Shown piece by piece: positions 37,051 to 46,408 of a stretch of DNA of 64,000 nucleotides (position 1 is the first letter of the stretch; every line of letters starts with the position of its first letter). This DNA comes from Capilliphycus salinus. GTDB taxonomy: Bacteria > Cyanobacteriota > Cyanobacteriia > Cyanobacteriales > Microcoleaceae. Under the pieces are notes generated by a model. That model was not told where the DNA came from. It was given only the letters and a program-made list of their open reading frames with translations, and ran no database searches. The position numbers and the translations under genes are program-made. The stretch is taken from positions 6,572,001 through 6,636,000 of the forward strand of contig NZ_CP178543.1 of the NCBI RefSeq assembly GCF_047276495.1, written 5' to 3'.

Positions 37051-37410
37051 CTAGGTCGCAAAGGACTTCCCACAGCCACAAGTTTGAGCAGCATTAGGAT
37101 TAGTAAACTGGAATCCTCCACCAATTAAAGCCTCGCTGTAGTCAAGCACTAAACCATAAATGTAGAGAAGACTCTTGGGATCGCAAACCACTTTGAAACC
37201 TTCTTCATAATCAAAGATGCGATCGTCTTCTCGAATAGTGCTGACATCTACCAAGTCCATCAGGTAAGACATACCCGAACATCCTCCCTGACGGACACCG
37301 ACGCGCAAACAGAGATCTTGTCCTTGCTTTTCTCGAAGCAGGAGAACTTGCTTGATCGCAGAATCGGTCATTTGAATTCCTTGAGCTTGAGACTGAGCGG
37401 CTTGTGTCAT
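37051..37410 (-). CDS. HesB/IscA/SufA-type iron-sulfur assembly protein
   Basis: 119 aa. A-type carrier with the three conserved cysteines: QGGCSGMSY near residue 44 and CGCGKSF at the C-terminus. Such proteins deliver or store Fe-S clusters. The N-terminal extension of about 13 residues is typical of the cyanobacterial IscA/SufA form. It is monocistronic, with no nif or suf genes around. Confidence 0.93.
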   Translation of the reverse strand: MTQAAQSQAQGIQMTDSAIKQVLLLREKQGQDLCLRVGVRQGGCSGMSYLMDLVDVSTIREDDRIFDYEEGFKVVCDPKSLLYIYGLVLDYSEALIGGGFQFTNPNAAQTCGCGKSFAT

Positions 37411-37787
37411 GGATTGGCTCGACTCCTTAATCTACAGTATTTGGTCGTGTGAATGGGGTCATTCTTCTCTATCTTGTTGTATTTTACCAATTGTGATCGC
37501 TCTCAACCCAAAACTCGCTGATTCCCGGAGCCTGCGATCGCACTTGATGGCACTTTTCCCACGCAGTAGCACGATCGCGCTCTCCCCGAAAAGCTCGAAG
37601 TGATGTTAAAGTTATGTAACTCCAGGTAATCAGGCTCACTCAATCGCAGCGAAACAAATTGTAGTTTCTAGCAATCTCGGTCGTTGATAGCCTAAGCTTA
37701 AAATAAACGTTAAAAGCGTGACTTAGTGGAACCTTCCTCATGGGGAAGTCCCCAATCTTCGTATTGCCAACCGGAAAATTATATTAG
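37411..37787. other. Divergent intergenic region
   Basis: About 380 bp between the iscA-like gene and a conserved plus-strand gene. Several GCGATCGC-like sites; no RNA or clear promoter recognised. Confidence 0.5.
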
Positions 37788-39425
37788 ATGGCACGTCTCA
37801 ATCGCTCAACCCTACGTCGGCTACAAAGCTTACCCCAAATTCCCAGTGTTTGGGAAGGCGATCGCCGTTCGGTGTCACCAGAATCGAGTTCTAAACTCGA
37901 AGGAGAGGACTCAGCCAGCAGCGAATGTATTATTTGGGTCGATGGCTCTCAAGGAATGGTACGAGCGATGGATATGGTTGCTTCCGACTTGGGGCCAGAA
38001 GCCACCGTCCGTACCTTGCTACGAGCCATCGAACACCCCCAAAGCCCAACTCCTGCGGCTCGTCCTCAAAAAATCGTCGTTAAAGATCGCGAAATCCAAT
38101 TTTTCCTGCGGGGGGTTCTCCAAGATCTCGACATCACCATTGAATATGTCCCCGACTTACCCCTGATTGATGAAATCTTTCGCGGACTCCAAGAAGTCGC
38201 CGAAAACCGTCCCCCTCAGTTACCCCCTCAGTACGCTTCTGCACTCCAAGAAAAAGCCTACGCCATTTGGGAAGATGCACCCTGGGAAAAACTGGGCGAA
38301 CACCAAATTTTATCGATCGAACTCAACGAATTTGACGTCAACACCCTCTACATTTCCACCCTCGGGAAATTGGGGATGGACTACGGGGTGTTGATGTATC
38401 GCTCTTTGGACTCGTTAAAACAGTTTCGCGAGCGTGTGGTGCAACATAACCCCGCGTTGAACCTCGAAGAAGCCTTCCTGACTCAAGACTGTCTATTCGT
38501 CACCTACGAGTCGAACAGCGATTTTGAAGACGAAGATGATGTTCATCTCGGCGCCAAACCCATTTCTGAAATCGAGCCGAGTTTTGGGAATTTACACCCC
38601 TTAGAAGGCTTGCGTTCGATTCTCTACGAGGAAGAAGCCGCCACCGTTTTAGTGGCTCTAGAAGCCTTGCATCGCTTTCTGCGAGACGAACGGCAAAAAT
38701 TCAAGCCTCACAAGTTTCCGGCCCTTTCTCGTCGCTATCGTATCCGCTTTCCCCAACCCGATGCCGAGAAAAAGCAAATCATGGTAACGGTGGCAACCCT
38801 TCCCGAAGTGGCCACCGAACTGTTAGAAATGGCAGCTACAGCCGAAAATGAGGATGAAGATGACTTAGATGTAGAAGAAACGCAGGTTCTGCTTGAAGGT
38901 CTGGTGCCGCCCAAGTCTTTGTTGAGTTTGGGTGTGATGCCTTGGGACACAGCAGAATATTTGCGAAACCACATCAAGTTTTATCAAGATGCCGAAGTCG
39001 ATATTCCTGAAGATGGCGACGGTTTACCGGTGATTTTAATTCAAACTTCTAAACCGAAAGCTCAAACTTTGATCCAAAGCATACAAGAAGCCGGAGGACT
39101 CACCGGAATTTGTTTTAATCCGGGCGAAGATCCCATCGCCGGCTGTAATTACGATTTGGGGATTTTGAGGACCGAAGATGGCGATCTGCACCTGTTGGGT
39201 GAATTTTTGGAAGATGACCCCACCCACCAAGAAGCCCGTCAAAAATGGGACGCACGCTGTCAAAAGACTCAGGGGTGGTGTGGGTTAATTATTGCGATGG
39301 GATTAACCGGGGCCTCGCGGGGTCAGCCCGGGTTGAAGGATATGATGGCATTGTTAGAAGTGCGATCGCTTTCTCCCGAGGAGTTGGGACTCGAGCCGTT
39401 GCAATTGGTCCCGACTTCGTTCTAG
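37788..39425 (+). CDS. Conserved cyanobacterial protein of unknown function
   Basis: 545 aa, soluble, acidic. N-terminal part contains IIWVDGSQGMVRAMDMV, followed by KPQKIVVKDREIQFFLRG-like sequence (RPQKIVVKDREIQFF) and LDITIEYVPDLPLIDEI. The middle carries an acidic stretch (AENEDEDDLDVEETQ). The repeated xxRTLLRAIEHPQ-type elements hint at internal duplication. I recall similar proteins across cyanobacteria but cannot name the family with confidence. Stand-alone gene. Confidence 0.75.
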   Translation: MARLNRSTLRRLQSLPQIPSVWEGDRRSVSPESSSKLEGEDSASSECIIWVDGSQGMVRAMDMVASDLGPEATVRTLLRAIEHPQSPTPAARPQKIVVKDREIQFFLRGVLQDLDITIEYVPDLPLIDEIFRGLQEVAENRPPQLPPQYASALQEKAYAIWEDAPWEKLGEHQILSIELNEFDVNTLYISTLGKLGMDYGVLMYRSLDSLKQFRERVVQHNPALNLEEAFLTQDCLFVTYESNSDFEDEDDVHLGAKPISEIEPSFGNLHPLEGLRSILYEEEAATVLVALEALHRFLRDERQKFKPHKFPALSRRYRIRFPQPDAEKKQIMVTVATLPEVATELLEMAATAENEDEDDLDVEETQVLLEGLVPPKSLLSLGVMPWDTAEYLRNHIKFYQDAEVDIPEDGDGLPVILIQTSKPKAQTLIQSIQEAGGLTGICFNPGEDPIAGCNYDLGILRTEDGDLHLLGEFLEDDPTHQEARQKWDARCQKTQGWCGLIIAMGLTGASRGQPGLKDMMALLEVRSLSPEELGLEPLQLVPTSF

Positions 39426-39446
39426 TTGTGAAATCAACCCTCTGGA

Positions 39447-39533
39447 CCTCTCCCCCAACCCCTCTCCTGCAAAGAGAGGGGGGATTAAGATCACCTCTCC
39501 CCCAACCCCTCTCCTGCAAAGAGAGGGGGGATT
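39447..39533. repeat. Two direct copies of a 40-bp palindromic repeat
   Basis: CCTCTCCCCCAACCCCTCTC followed by CTGCAAAGAGAGGGGGGATT occurs at 39447 and again 47 bp later. Each copy is self-complementary (CCTCTC / GAGAGG). It sits between convergent genes and could act as a bidirectional terminator. This sequence type is dispersed in many cyanobacteria. Confidence 0.8.
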
Positions 39534-39563
39534 GATATCTAGCTTCTACATCAAGAATTGATA

Positions 39564-41078
39564 TTAGTCATCATCCCAACGATCATCATCATCCCAGTCA
39601 TCATCCCAACGATCATCATCATCCCAACGATCATCATCGTAATTTACACCGGGTCCACCAACTCCAGTTGGAATTACGGACGAACCATCTGCGCGAGTAA
39701 TGGAGAACGCATCGAAATCTTCATCATCGAGTACACCGGAAACATTGACAACTTCGCCGGGAACTAATTGTAAAAATTGTGAATCGGGTAAATCGGCATC
39801 AACTAATAGCGGACTGCCATTAATATCGAGGAAAAATTCATCATTATCGACTAAATTAATTACCGTTCCGGTAACAGTTGAACCGGGAACTGTTGGAGGA
39901 ACAACCGCAGGATCGCTCATAGGAACTGTTGGAGGAACAACCCCATTCGGAATTACGGGCGAACCATCTGCACGAGTTATCGAAAACGCATCGAAATCTT
40001 CATCATCGAGTACACCCGCAACATTCACCACTTCGCCGGGAACTAATTGTAAAAATTGTGAATCGGGTAAATTGGCATCAACTAATAACTGACTGCCGTT
40101 AATATCGAGGAAAAATTCATCATTATCGACTAAATTAATCACCGTTCCCGTAACAGTTGAACCCGGAACATTCGGAGGAACATTCGGAGGAACGTTCGGA
40201 GGAACATTCGGAGGAACAACCGGAGGAACAACCGGAGGAACATTCGCAGTCGGAATCACCGGCGAACCATCAACCCGAGTTACTGAAAAAGTATCGAAGT
40301 CTTGATCATCCAATACACCCGCAACATTGACAACTTCACCGGGAACTAACGGTAAAAATTCCGAATCGGGTAAATTGGCATCAACTAATAATGGACTGCC
40401 ATTAATATCGAGCATAAACGCATCATTATCAACCAAATTAATTACCGTTCCTGTCACCGTTGTAGGCACCATTGGAGGAACACCTACAGGAGCAGGCGGA
40501 GGAGCAACCGCAGTCGGAATTACGGGCGAACCATCAACCCGAGTTACTGAAAAAGTATCGAAGTCTTGATCATCCAATACACCCGCAACATTGACAACTT
40601 CACCGGGAACTAACGGTAAAAATTCCGAATCCGGTAAATTGGCATCAACTAATAGCGGACTGCCATTAATATCAAGCAGAAACGCATCATTATCGACTAA
40701 ATTAATTACTGTTCCGGTAACAGTTGTAGGCACCATTGGAGGAATATCCAATTGAGGAGCGGGAGGATTTCCAGTCAAAGGATCGGCGGGAACTTCTGGG
40801 GGAAGTACGGGTTGATTTCCGCCCAAAACGACAGAACCATCGGGGCGAGTAATGGAGGGGCTATCAATTTCTAAACCGTCAAATTCCCCCACAAAAACGT
40901 TAACGGTTTCCCCGATCATTAAACCCAATTGATCGGCGTCTATTGGGTTGGGATCGACAATGGTAGTACCGCCCGACCAATTTAAAGTAAAATCGTCTCC
41001 ATCATCTACAAAACCCCCCACAACTCCGGTAACAGTTGCTCCAGGAAATAAACCTGCTAAGGGATTAGGTTCAATCAT
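39564..41078 (-). CDS. Repeat protein with five OB-like units and Asp/Trp-rich tail
   Basis: 504 aa. Five units of about 70 residues begin with VTGTVINLVDNDEF or similar and end with ITRADGSPVIP. Units 2-3 are almost identical, as are 4-5; unit 1 is divergent. The pattern (VTGxV...L.DINGxxLLVD...VPGEVVNVAGVLDD...F.ITR.DG) resembles the bacterial OB fold of YgiW/YdeI. Linkers are Pro/Val-rich (NVPP repeats), and the C-terminus is an (R)WDDD-rich tail. No signal peptide is seen. It might bind ligands or metal; function unknown. ATG 41078 is preceded by AAGG at a workable distance. Confidence 0.75.
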   Translation of the reverse strand: MIEPNPLAGLFPGATVTGVVGGFVDDGDDFTLNWSGGTTIVDPNPIDADQLGLMIGETVNVFVGEFDGLEIDSPSITRPDGSVVLGGNQPVLPPEVPADPLTGNPPAPQLDIPPMVPTTVTGTVINLVDNDAFLLDINGSPLLVDANLPDSEFLPLVPGEVVNVAGVLDDQDFDTFSVTRVDGSPVIPTAVAPPPAPVGVPPMVPTTVTGTVINLVDNDAFMLDINGSPLLVDANLPDSEFLPLVPGEVVNVAGVLDDQDFDTFSVTRVDGSPVIPTANVPPVVPPVVPPNVPPNVPPNVPPNVPGSTVTGTVINLVDNDEFFLDINGSQLLVDANLPDSQFLQLVPGEVVNVAGVLDDEDFDAFSITRADGSPVIPNGVVPPTVPMSDPAVVPPTVPGSTVTGTVINLVDNDEFFLDINGSPLLVDADLPDSQFLQLVPGEVVNVSGVLDDEDFDAFSITRADGSSVIPTGVGGPGVNYDDDRWDDDDRWDDDWDDDDRWDDD

Positions 41079-41165
41079 TTCTTGTCCTGCCTTTCTGAAC
41101 TCGATGATATTACTTTAAAAAATAAAAATGACAGGAAGATGACAGGGGGTTGAACTCAGAAAAAA

Positions 41166-41564
41166 TTAATCGTAAATTTGATAACGAACCAAAGTCCGAA
41201 GCTGTGCGGGAGAGAGGTTCAGGGTTTGAGAAAGTTCCCTTTCCACATCCGCAACCTCTATCACCGGAAACTCGAATTCTAACTCTTTTAAGGTGGGACT
41301 ATCGGTATCAATATCGACTTTGGTATAACCTCTTTGTTCGTAAATTTTAGCCTCAATAGAAATCAGTTGTCCTTTCACCACCAGTTCAACTTCCGGTAAG
41401 GTTTCCCCTTCCACAGATATCCGCTCAATTTGGGGGGCTTCACCCAACACGACTGCGGTTGTCCAACCCGTTCCCACCCAGAAGATTAAACCAATTAACG
41501 GTAAGGGAAACCAAAATTCTAAACCCACCGCATAGGCTATTTTTCGCCAATCTCTCCATTTCAT
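41166..41564 (-). CDS. Membrane-anchored hypothetical protein upstream of rppA
   Basis: 132 aa from ATG 41564 (AGAG 7-8 bases before it; ATG 41570 also possible). One hydrophobic segment (FWFPLPLIGLIFWVGTGWTTAVV) precedes an acidic extracytoplasmic domain with ELEFEFPVIEVADVERELSQ. Divergent from rppA by about 210 bp. No family recognised; a link to the RppAB signal is only positional. Confidence 0.65.
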   Translation of the reverse strand: MKWRDWRKIAYAVGLEFWFPLPLIGLIFWVGTGWTTAVVLGEAPQIERISVEGETLPEVELVVKGQLISIEAKIYEQRGYTKVDIDTDSPTLKELEFEFPVIEVADVERELSQTLNLSPAQLRTLVRYQIYD

Positions 41565-41774
41565 AATCATCTCTGAAATTTTTGTGCTACTTTTAATTAT
41601 TATGCACTTTTTCCGTCCAGTTTTGACAATAGATTTTGCAAGGCTCAACAGGTGTTTCTCTAAGATTATCTACCAAGATAAATTGATATTTATCGGGGGC
41701 CTATTGAGGACAAAAGACAATTTTTTCTTTTCGGTCAATTGTCTGATAAACTAGAGTAACGAGATAAACAACTG

Positions 41775-42467
41775 ATGAGAATCCTATTAGTTGAAGACGA
41801 TCTAGAACAATTAGAACCCATCCGCACCGCCCTTTCCCAAGCCGGACATATTGTGGATGGAGTCGAAACGGGATACACCGCCCAATGGTTAATGGGCGAA
41901 ACCGATTATGATCTGCTGATTTTAGATTGGATGTTGCCCGCTGTTTCCGGAGTAGAACTCTGTCGCACCTATCGAAGTATGGGGAAAACAGCACCCGTTT
42001 TGCTCCTAACCGCTAAAGATACCACTGCTGACAAAGTAATTGGGTTGGATAGCGGGGCGGATGATTACCTCGTTAAACCGATAGATTTGCTCGAACTTCT
42101 CGCCCGAATTCGGGCTTTGGGGAGACGTTCTCCTCATTGGTTAGGAGACCGTTTAAAATTGGGGGATTTAGAACTAGATTTAACCCGTTTGTGCGTCCAA
42201 AGAGAAGAAAAAGAGGTTCAACTTTCGGTGAGAGAATCGCAACTTTTAGAATATTTTCTCCGCCATCCCAACCAAGTTTTAAGCCGAGATCAAATCGAAC
42301 AATCTTTATGGGAATGGGATAACCCACCCGAAAGCAATGCAGTCAGTACCCTCGTCAGACGTTTAAGACAGCGTTTAGGACAGGTGGATGCAGCCAACTG
42401 GATAGAAACGGTTTACGGTTTAGGATATCGAATTAGTCAGCCCAATGTTTATACCAATCCTTTATGA
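41775..42467 (+). CDS. rppA: OmpR-family response regulator, RppA/NrsR-like
   Basis: 230 aa. Receiver domain with phospho-acceptor Asp near 51 in LLILDWMLPAVSG and Lys in DDYLVKPIDLLE; C-terminal winged helix (LSVRESQLLEYFLRHPNQVLS, in part). The sequence closely resembles the RppA group of cyanobacteria, known in Synechocystis as RppA or NrsR (redox or nickel signalling). Its partner kinase follows on the same strand. The symbol is by resemblance; the signal here is unknown. Confidence 0.85.
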   Translation: MRILLVEDDLEQLEPIRTALSQAGHIVDGVETGYTAQWLMGETDYDLLILDWMLPAVSGVELCRTYRSMGKTAPVLLLTAKDTTADKVIGLDSGADDYLVKPIDLLELLARIRALGRRSPHWLGDRLKLGDLELDLTRLCVQREEKEVQLSVRESQLLEYFLRHPNQVLSRDQIEQSLWEWDNPPESNAVSTLVRRLRQRLGQVDAANWIETVYGLGYRISQPNVYTNPL

Positions 42468-42480
42468 AGCCGCACTAATT

Positions 42481-42524
42481 GATCCCCCCTCACCCCCCTT
42501 TTTAAGGGGGGATCGACGGGGGGA
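42481..42524. repeat. CCCCCCT palindromic repeat between rppA and rppB
   Basis: GATCCCCCC ... GGGGGGATC forms a hairpin, with a third G-run copy GGGGGGAT behind it, in the 125-bp gap between rppA and rppB. The same repeat type is at 55642-55684. It could lower read-through from rppA to rppB. Confidence 0.75.
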
Positions 42525-42592
42525 TAGGCCTGACAGCACGCTACGCGAAGGTCAAAAGTTGCATGATTAGAAAAAAATGGTATTAATCAAAA

Positions 42593-43852
42593 ATGTTTAG
42601 TCAAAGTCGTCGGAATTTAGCCCGTTGGTTTACTTGGTCAATGGGGGGTATTTTAATTATATTTGCCCATTTTATTTATTATATCGAAACTCGCCACCAA
42701 CTGCGATCGCTGGATAGCGCGTTATATGATCGAACCAACGCCCTCGCTTCAACGGTTGAATTTAACACCCGCCAAGCCCAACCCAAACTAGAATTTGAAA
42801 ACCTATTAATGCTGGGGAATAATTCCGGCTTGGGCAATGAATTAAAATACGTTCGCTGGTACAATCGACAAGGAAAACTGGTTCAGTTTGTTGGTGAAAC
42901 ACCCACCGAAACTATCCGCCTCAATTCCGGCTTTAAAAGCTTAACCATCAATCAAAATATTCAAGTTAGAGAATTAACCCTCGCTATCGTACACAATCAA
43001 ATACTGATCGGCTATTTGCAAGTCGGAACCTCCCTAGAACCGTTAGAAAATACAACAAAAACATTACGTCTATTGTTAAGTATTGGCGTGCCGATCACGT
43101 TGGGAGTTATCGGTTTAACCGGTTGGTTACTGGGCGGAATGGCAATGCAACCCATTCGTCAATCTTACGAAGCCCAAAGCCGATTTACCGCCGATGCTTC
43201 CCACGAATTACGCGCCCCTTTAGCCGCCATTCTCAGCAACGCCCAAGTTGGTTTACTCGCCCCAACTTGCGATGAAATTCCCCGCCAACGCCTAGAAAAA
43301 ATCGTCAATTTAACCAAATCCATGACGGTTTTAATCGGTCATTTGTTGCTATTAGCCCGTCACGAAGGTAAACTCAATCCCGAGTTCTTACAAACCGTTA
43401 ATCTGACTAAACTTTTGACCGATTTAGCCCCCAATTATCAAGATTTAGCCAAAGAAAAAGATTTGAATTTTTATACTAAACTTCCCGGGCGCCCCATTTT
43501 AATTCGCGCCGAACCCGAGTTACTGCGTCAAGCCATTGAAAATCTTCTCAATAATGCTATTAAATATACAAATTCTGGGGGAACAATCGGCCTAAAATTA
43601 ATCTACGAATCCCGTTGGGTAATGATTGCGGTAACGGACACCGGAATCGGTATTCCGCCCGAAGATTTACCCCATATTTTCGATCGCTTTTATCGGGTCG
43701 ATCAAGTCCGAACCCGCAAAACTGGCGGCTTTGGCCTGGGGTTGGCGATCGTTAAACAAATTATCGAAGCCCATCAGGGTTACGTGCGGGCCACCAGTAC
43801 CCTTGGAGTGGGTTCCACCTTCACCGTTGAACTTCCCCGCCTCGACAGTTGA
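42593..43852 (+). CDS. rppB: Sensor histidine kinase, RppB/NrsS-like
   Basis: 419 aa. TM1 (about 14-36) and TM2 (about 160-185) flank a periplasmic sensor of roughly 120 residues. HisKA box ASHELRAPLAAILSNAQ near residue 202, N box NLLNNAIKYT near 320, and G boxes DTGIGIPPEDL and GGFGLGLAIVKQII. Partner of the preceding RppA-like regulator. Nickel-efflux genes, which accompany NrsRS in Synechocystis, are absent here. Start ATG 42593. Confidence 0.88.
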   Translation: MFSQSRRNLARWFTWSMGGILIIFAHFIYYIETRHQLRSLDSALYDRTNALASTVEFNTRQAQPKLEFENLLMLGNNSGLGNELKYVRWYNRQGKLVQFVGETPTETIRLNSGFKSLTINQNIQVRELTLAIVHNQILIGYLQVGTSLEPLENTTKTLRLLLSIGVPITLGVIGLTGWLLGGMAMQPIRQSYEAQSRFTADASHELRAPLAAILSNAQVGLLAPTCDEIPRQRLEKIVNLTKSMTVLIGHLLLLARHEGKLNPEFLQTVNLTKLLTDLAPNYQDLAKEKDLNFYTKLPGRPILIRAEPELLRQAIENLLNNAIKYTNSGGTIGLKLIYESRWVMIAVTDTGIGIPPEDLPHIFDRFYRVDQVRTRKTGGFGLGLAIVKQIIEAHQGYVRATSTLGVGSTFTVELPRLDS

Positions 43853-43856
43853 AAAG

Positions 43857-43915
43857 AGGGCGGGTTCCGCCCAGATATATGTTTTCCCACAGACAAGTCA
43901 TATAAACCCGCCCCG
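43857..43915. repeat. Dispersed GGGCGGGTT...AACCCGCCCC palindrome
   Basis: One copy directly after the rppB stop, with the middle GATATATGTTTTCCCACAGA similar to the 67-bp units near 8.2 kb. A lone right half (GAACCCGCCCCTAC) follows at 43986-44000. Confidence 0.8.
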
Positions 43916-43940
43916 GTCTGTGGTGCCGATGTTGTGACAG

Positions 43941-43974
43941 AAAAACCCGGTTTCGTAGAAGTTACCGGGTTTTT
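43941..43974. terminator. Hairpin terminator downstream of rppB
   Basis: AAAAACCCGGT and ACCGGGTTTTT form a perfect 11-bp stem ending in a T-run on either strand. Confidence 0.8.
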
Positions 43975-44060
43975 GAGGCCGATAGAACCCGCCCCTACAG
44001 TGTTTAGATTGCCGTTTTTTGTTACAATCTGTGAAGACAATTAGGTTATGGATAGGCAGA

Positions 44061-45530
44061 ATGCGGGTTGCGATCGCTGGAGCAGGTTTAGCAGGTATGG
44101 CAACGGCCGTCGATCTCGTCGAGGCTGGACACCAAGTCGAAATTTTTGAATCTCGTCCTTTTGTGGGCGGAAAAGTTGGCAGTTGGGTCGATCCCGACGG
44201 CAATCATATCGAGATGGGATTACACGTCTTTTTTGGCTGTTATTACCATCTATTTGATTTAATGAAAAAGGTGGGAGCCATTGAAAATCTCCGGTTAAAA
44301 GAACACACCCACACCTTTATTAATCGGGGGGGAATGACCGGAAGTTTGGATTTTCGCTTCATTACGGGCGCCCCATTTAACGGACTGAAAGCCTTTTTTA
44401 CCACCTCTCAACTTTCGGCTTATGATAAGTTGAAAAATGCCCTCGCTTTGGGTACGAGTCCTCTCGTTCGCGGACTGGTAGACTTTGACGGGGCGATGAA
44501 AACAATTCGAGAATTAGATCGGATTAGTTTTGCCGATTGGTTCCGCAGTCATGGCGGTTCAGAAGGCAGTTTAAAACGGATGTGGAACCCGATCGCCTAC
44601 GCACTGGGTTTTATCGATACCGAAAATATTTCCGCCCGGTGTATGCTGACCATTTTTCAATTTTTTGCGGCAAAAACTGAGGCTTCGGTGTTGCGAATGT
44701 TGGAAGGTTCGCCCCACGAATATCTGCACAAACCGATTATTAATTATCTCGAAGAACGGGGCGCGAAAATCTACACCCGACGCCGGGTTAAAGAGATTCA
44801 ATACGAACAAATAGACGGCAAAACCTATGTAACGGGTTTGGTTGTTGCTTCTGGTGACACCGAAGAAACCATCAAAGCCGATGTTTATGTTTGTGCTTGT
44901 GATGTTCCTGGAGTTCAGAAAATCTTGCCGCAAGATTGGCGGAAATGGTCGGAATTTGATAATATTTATAAACTCGATACTGTGCCGGTGGCGACTGTAC
45001 AATTGCGGTTTGATGGTTGGGTAACGGAACTCAACGATCCGCAGCAACGCAAACAGTTAGAACGGGCGGCGGGGATTGATAATTTGTTGTATACTGCCGA
45101 TGCGGATTTCTCCTGTTTTGCCGATTTAGCTTTAGCGAGTCCGGGGGATTATTACCGTCAGGGCGAAGGTTCGCTGTTGCAATTGGTGTTAACGCCGGGA
45201 GATCCGTTTATCAAGCAAAGCAACGAAGAAATTGCCCAACACGTTCTTAAACAGGTGCATGATTTATTCCCCTCTTCGAGAGAGTTAAATATGACCTGGT
45301 ATAGTGTGGTTAAATTGGCACAATCTCTCTATCGGGAAGCGCCGGGAATGGATGTATATCGTCCGGCACAAAAAACGCCTGTCGCTAACTTTTTCTTGGC
45401 GGGAAGTTACACCCTACAGGATTATATTGATAGCATGGAAGGCGCGACGATTTCCGGTCATCAAGCCGCACAAGCGATTTTAAATAATACCGCTAACGTG
45501 ATGAAACCCTCGGCGGTAACAACGGCTTAA
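44061..45530 (+). CDS. crtQ: 9,9'-di-cis-zeta-carotene desaturase (plant-type ZDS/CrtQ)
   Basis: 489 aa from ATG 44061 (MRVAIAGAGLAGMATAVDL), preceded by AGGCAG; the longer frame has no support. Converts zeta-carotene to lycopene in the thylakoid or plasma membrane. FAD-binding GxGxxG at residues 7-12 and ESRPFVGGKVGSW; C-terminal carotenoid-desaturase motif FFLAGSYTLQDYIDSMEGA. Close to plant ZDS, not to CrtI. Followed on the same strand by an SRPBCC gene. Confidence 0.95.
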   Translation: MRVAIAGAGLAGMATAVDLVEAGHQVEIFESRPFVGGKVGSWVDPDGNHIEMGLHVFFGCYYHLFDLMKKVGAIENLRLKEHTHTFINRGGMTGSLDFRFITGAPFNGLKAFFTTSQLSAYDKLKNALALGTSPLVRGLVDFDGAMKTIRELDRISFADWFRSHGGSEGSLKRMWNPIAYALGFIDTENISARCMLTIFQFFAAKTEASVLRMLEGSPHEYLHKPIINYLEERGAKIYTRRRVKEIQYEQIDGKTYVTGLVVASGDTEETIKADVYVCACDVPGVQKILPQDWRKWSEFDNIYKLDTVPVATVQLRFDGWVTELNDPQQRKQLERAAGIDNLLYTADADFSCFADLALASPGDYYRQGEGSLLQLVLTPGDPFIKQSNEEIAQHVLKQVHDLFPSSRELNMTWYSVVKLAQSLYREAPGMDVYRPAQKTPVANFFLAGSYTLQDYIDSMEGATISGHQAAQAILNNTANVMKPSAVTTA

Positions 45531-45613
45531 ACTGAAAATATAGAGGGAAAGTTTTAGAGTTAAAAGCTTTAACTTTCCTTCTCCAAAATCTACTCTATAC
45601 ACTCTCAAACAAG

Positions 45614-46060
45614 ATGTCAGACTGGTTAGAACATAGCGTTCAAATAGAAGTTCCAATTCCGATAGAATTAGCCTGGAGTCTTTGGTCGGATTTGGAACAA
45701 ATGCCCCGTTGGATGAAGTGGATTGATTCGGTTACAGTTCTAGAAGATAATCCAGAATTATCCCGTTGGAAATTGGCAGCAGGTCAGTTTCAATTTAGTT
45801 GGTTGTCTCGGATTTTGAAAGAGGTTCCCCATCAGATTATTCAATGGGAATCTGTGGATGGTTTACCGAATCAGGGGGCAATTCGGTTTTATGATCGTCA
45901 CGGGAGTAGTATTGTTAAGTTAACCTTTTCTTATGCAATTCCCGGTATTTTGGGTAAATTAATGGATAATTTATTTTTGGGACGAGTCGTGGAATCAACG
46001 ATTAAAGAAGATTTAGAACGGTTTCGGGACTACGCCCTAACCGTTCACGGCAAATCTTAA
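45614..46060 (+). CDS. SRPBCC (START/cyclase-dehydrase) family protein
   Basis: 148 aa. The START-like pattern is visible: HSVQIEVPIPIELAWSLWSD at the N-terminus, and IQWESVDGLPNQGAIRF in the middle. These helix-grip proteins bind hydrophobic ligands. It starts 83 bp after crtQ on the same strand; a cyanobacterial crtQ-SRPBCC neighbourhood suggests a role in carotenoid or quinone handling, but this is inferred from position. Confidence 0.85.
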   Translation: MSDWLEHSVQIEVPIPIELAWSLWSDLEQMPRWMKWIDSVTVLEDNPELSRWKLAAGQFQFSWLSRILKEVPHQIIQWESVDGLPNQGAIRFYDRHGSSIVKLTFSYAIPGILGKLMDNLFLGRVVESTIKEDLERFRDYALTVHGKS

Positions 46061-46111
46061 AAATACCCTAAAATTTCGCTCAATTTCCGCAGCGAGAAAG
46101 CGATCGTTTCC

Positions 46112-46291
46112 TTAACTGAAAAGACGTTCCAAACAGGATAACGGAACAACAATCGGCCAAAAAAATGTCGCTTCTAACAAAATCAACCAAGAAATCCCGT
46201 GATTTTTAGGAGTAGATCGATCACGTAGAAATGCACTCAGACTAACCACAAACGTAGTTACAGCCCCTAGAATATAAAAAGATTGCAGCAT
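46112..46291 (-). CDS. Small two-helix membrane protein, hypothetical
   Basis: 59 aa from ATG 46291. Two hydrophobic stretches (FYILGAVTTFVVSLSAF and WLILLEATFFWPIVVPL) flank a basic turn (RDRSTPKNHG). Convergent with the SRPBCC gene. No function known. Confidence 0.6.
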   Translation of the reverse strand: MLQSFYILGAVTTFVVSLSAFLRDRSTPKNHGISWLILLEATFFWPIVVPLSCLERLFS

Positions 46292-46408
46292 AGTTATCAA
46301 CAGATGCAAGGTTGAATCAAGTTTGTAACCTTGTCTGTTCTAGCACAGAGTTCTGTAGATAACAAGAACAAATTATACTTTTCAACCACAGGGGTTAAAT
46401 TTTTAAGA

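Noticed and set aside
39700..40569. Long plus-strand frames opposite the OB-repeat gene
   Set aside because: They are antisense readings of a highly repetitive coding sequence; the minus-strand frame explains the region completely.
42137..42322. Frames overlapping rppA
   Set aside because: Shadow readings of a clear OmpR-type regulator gene.
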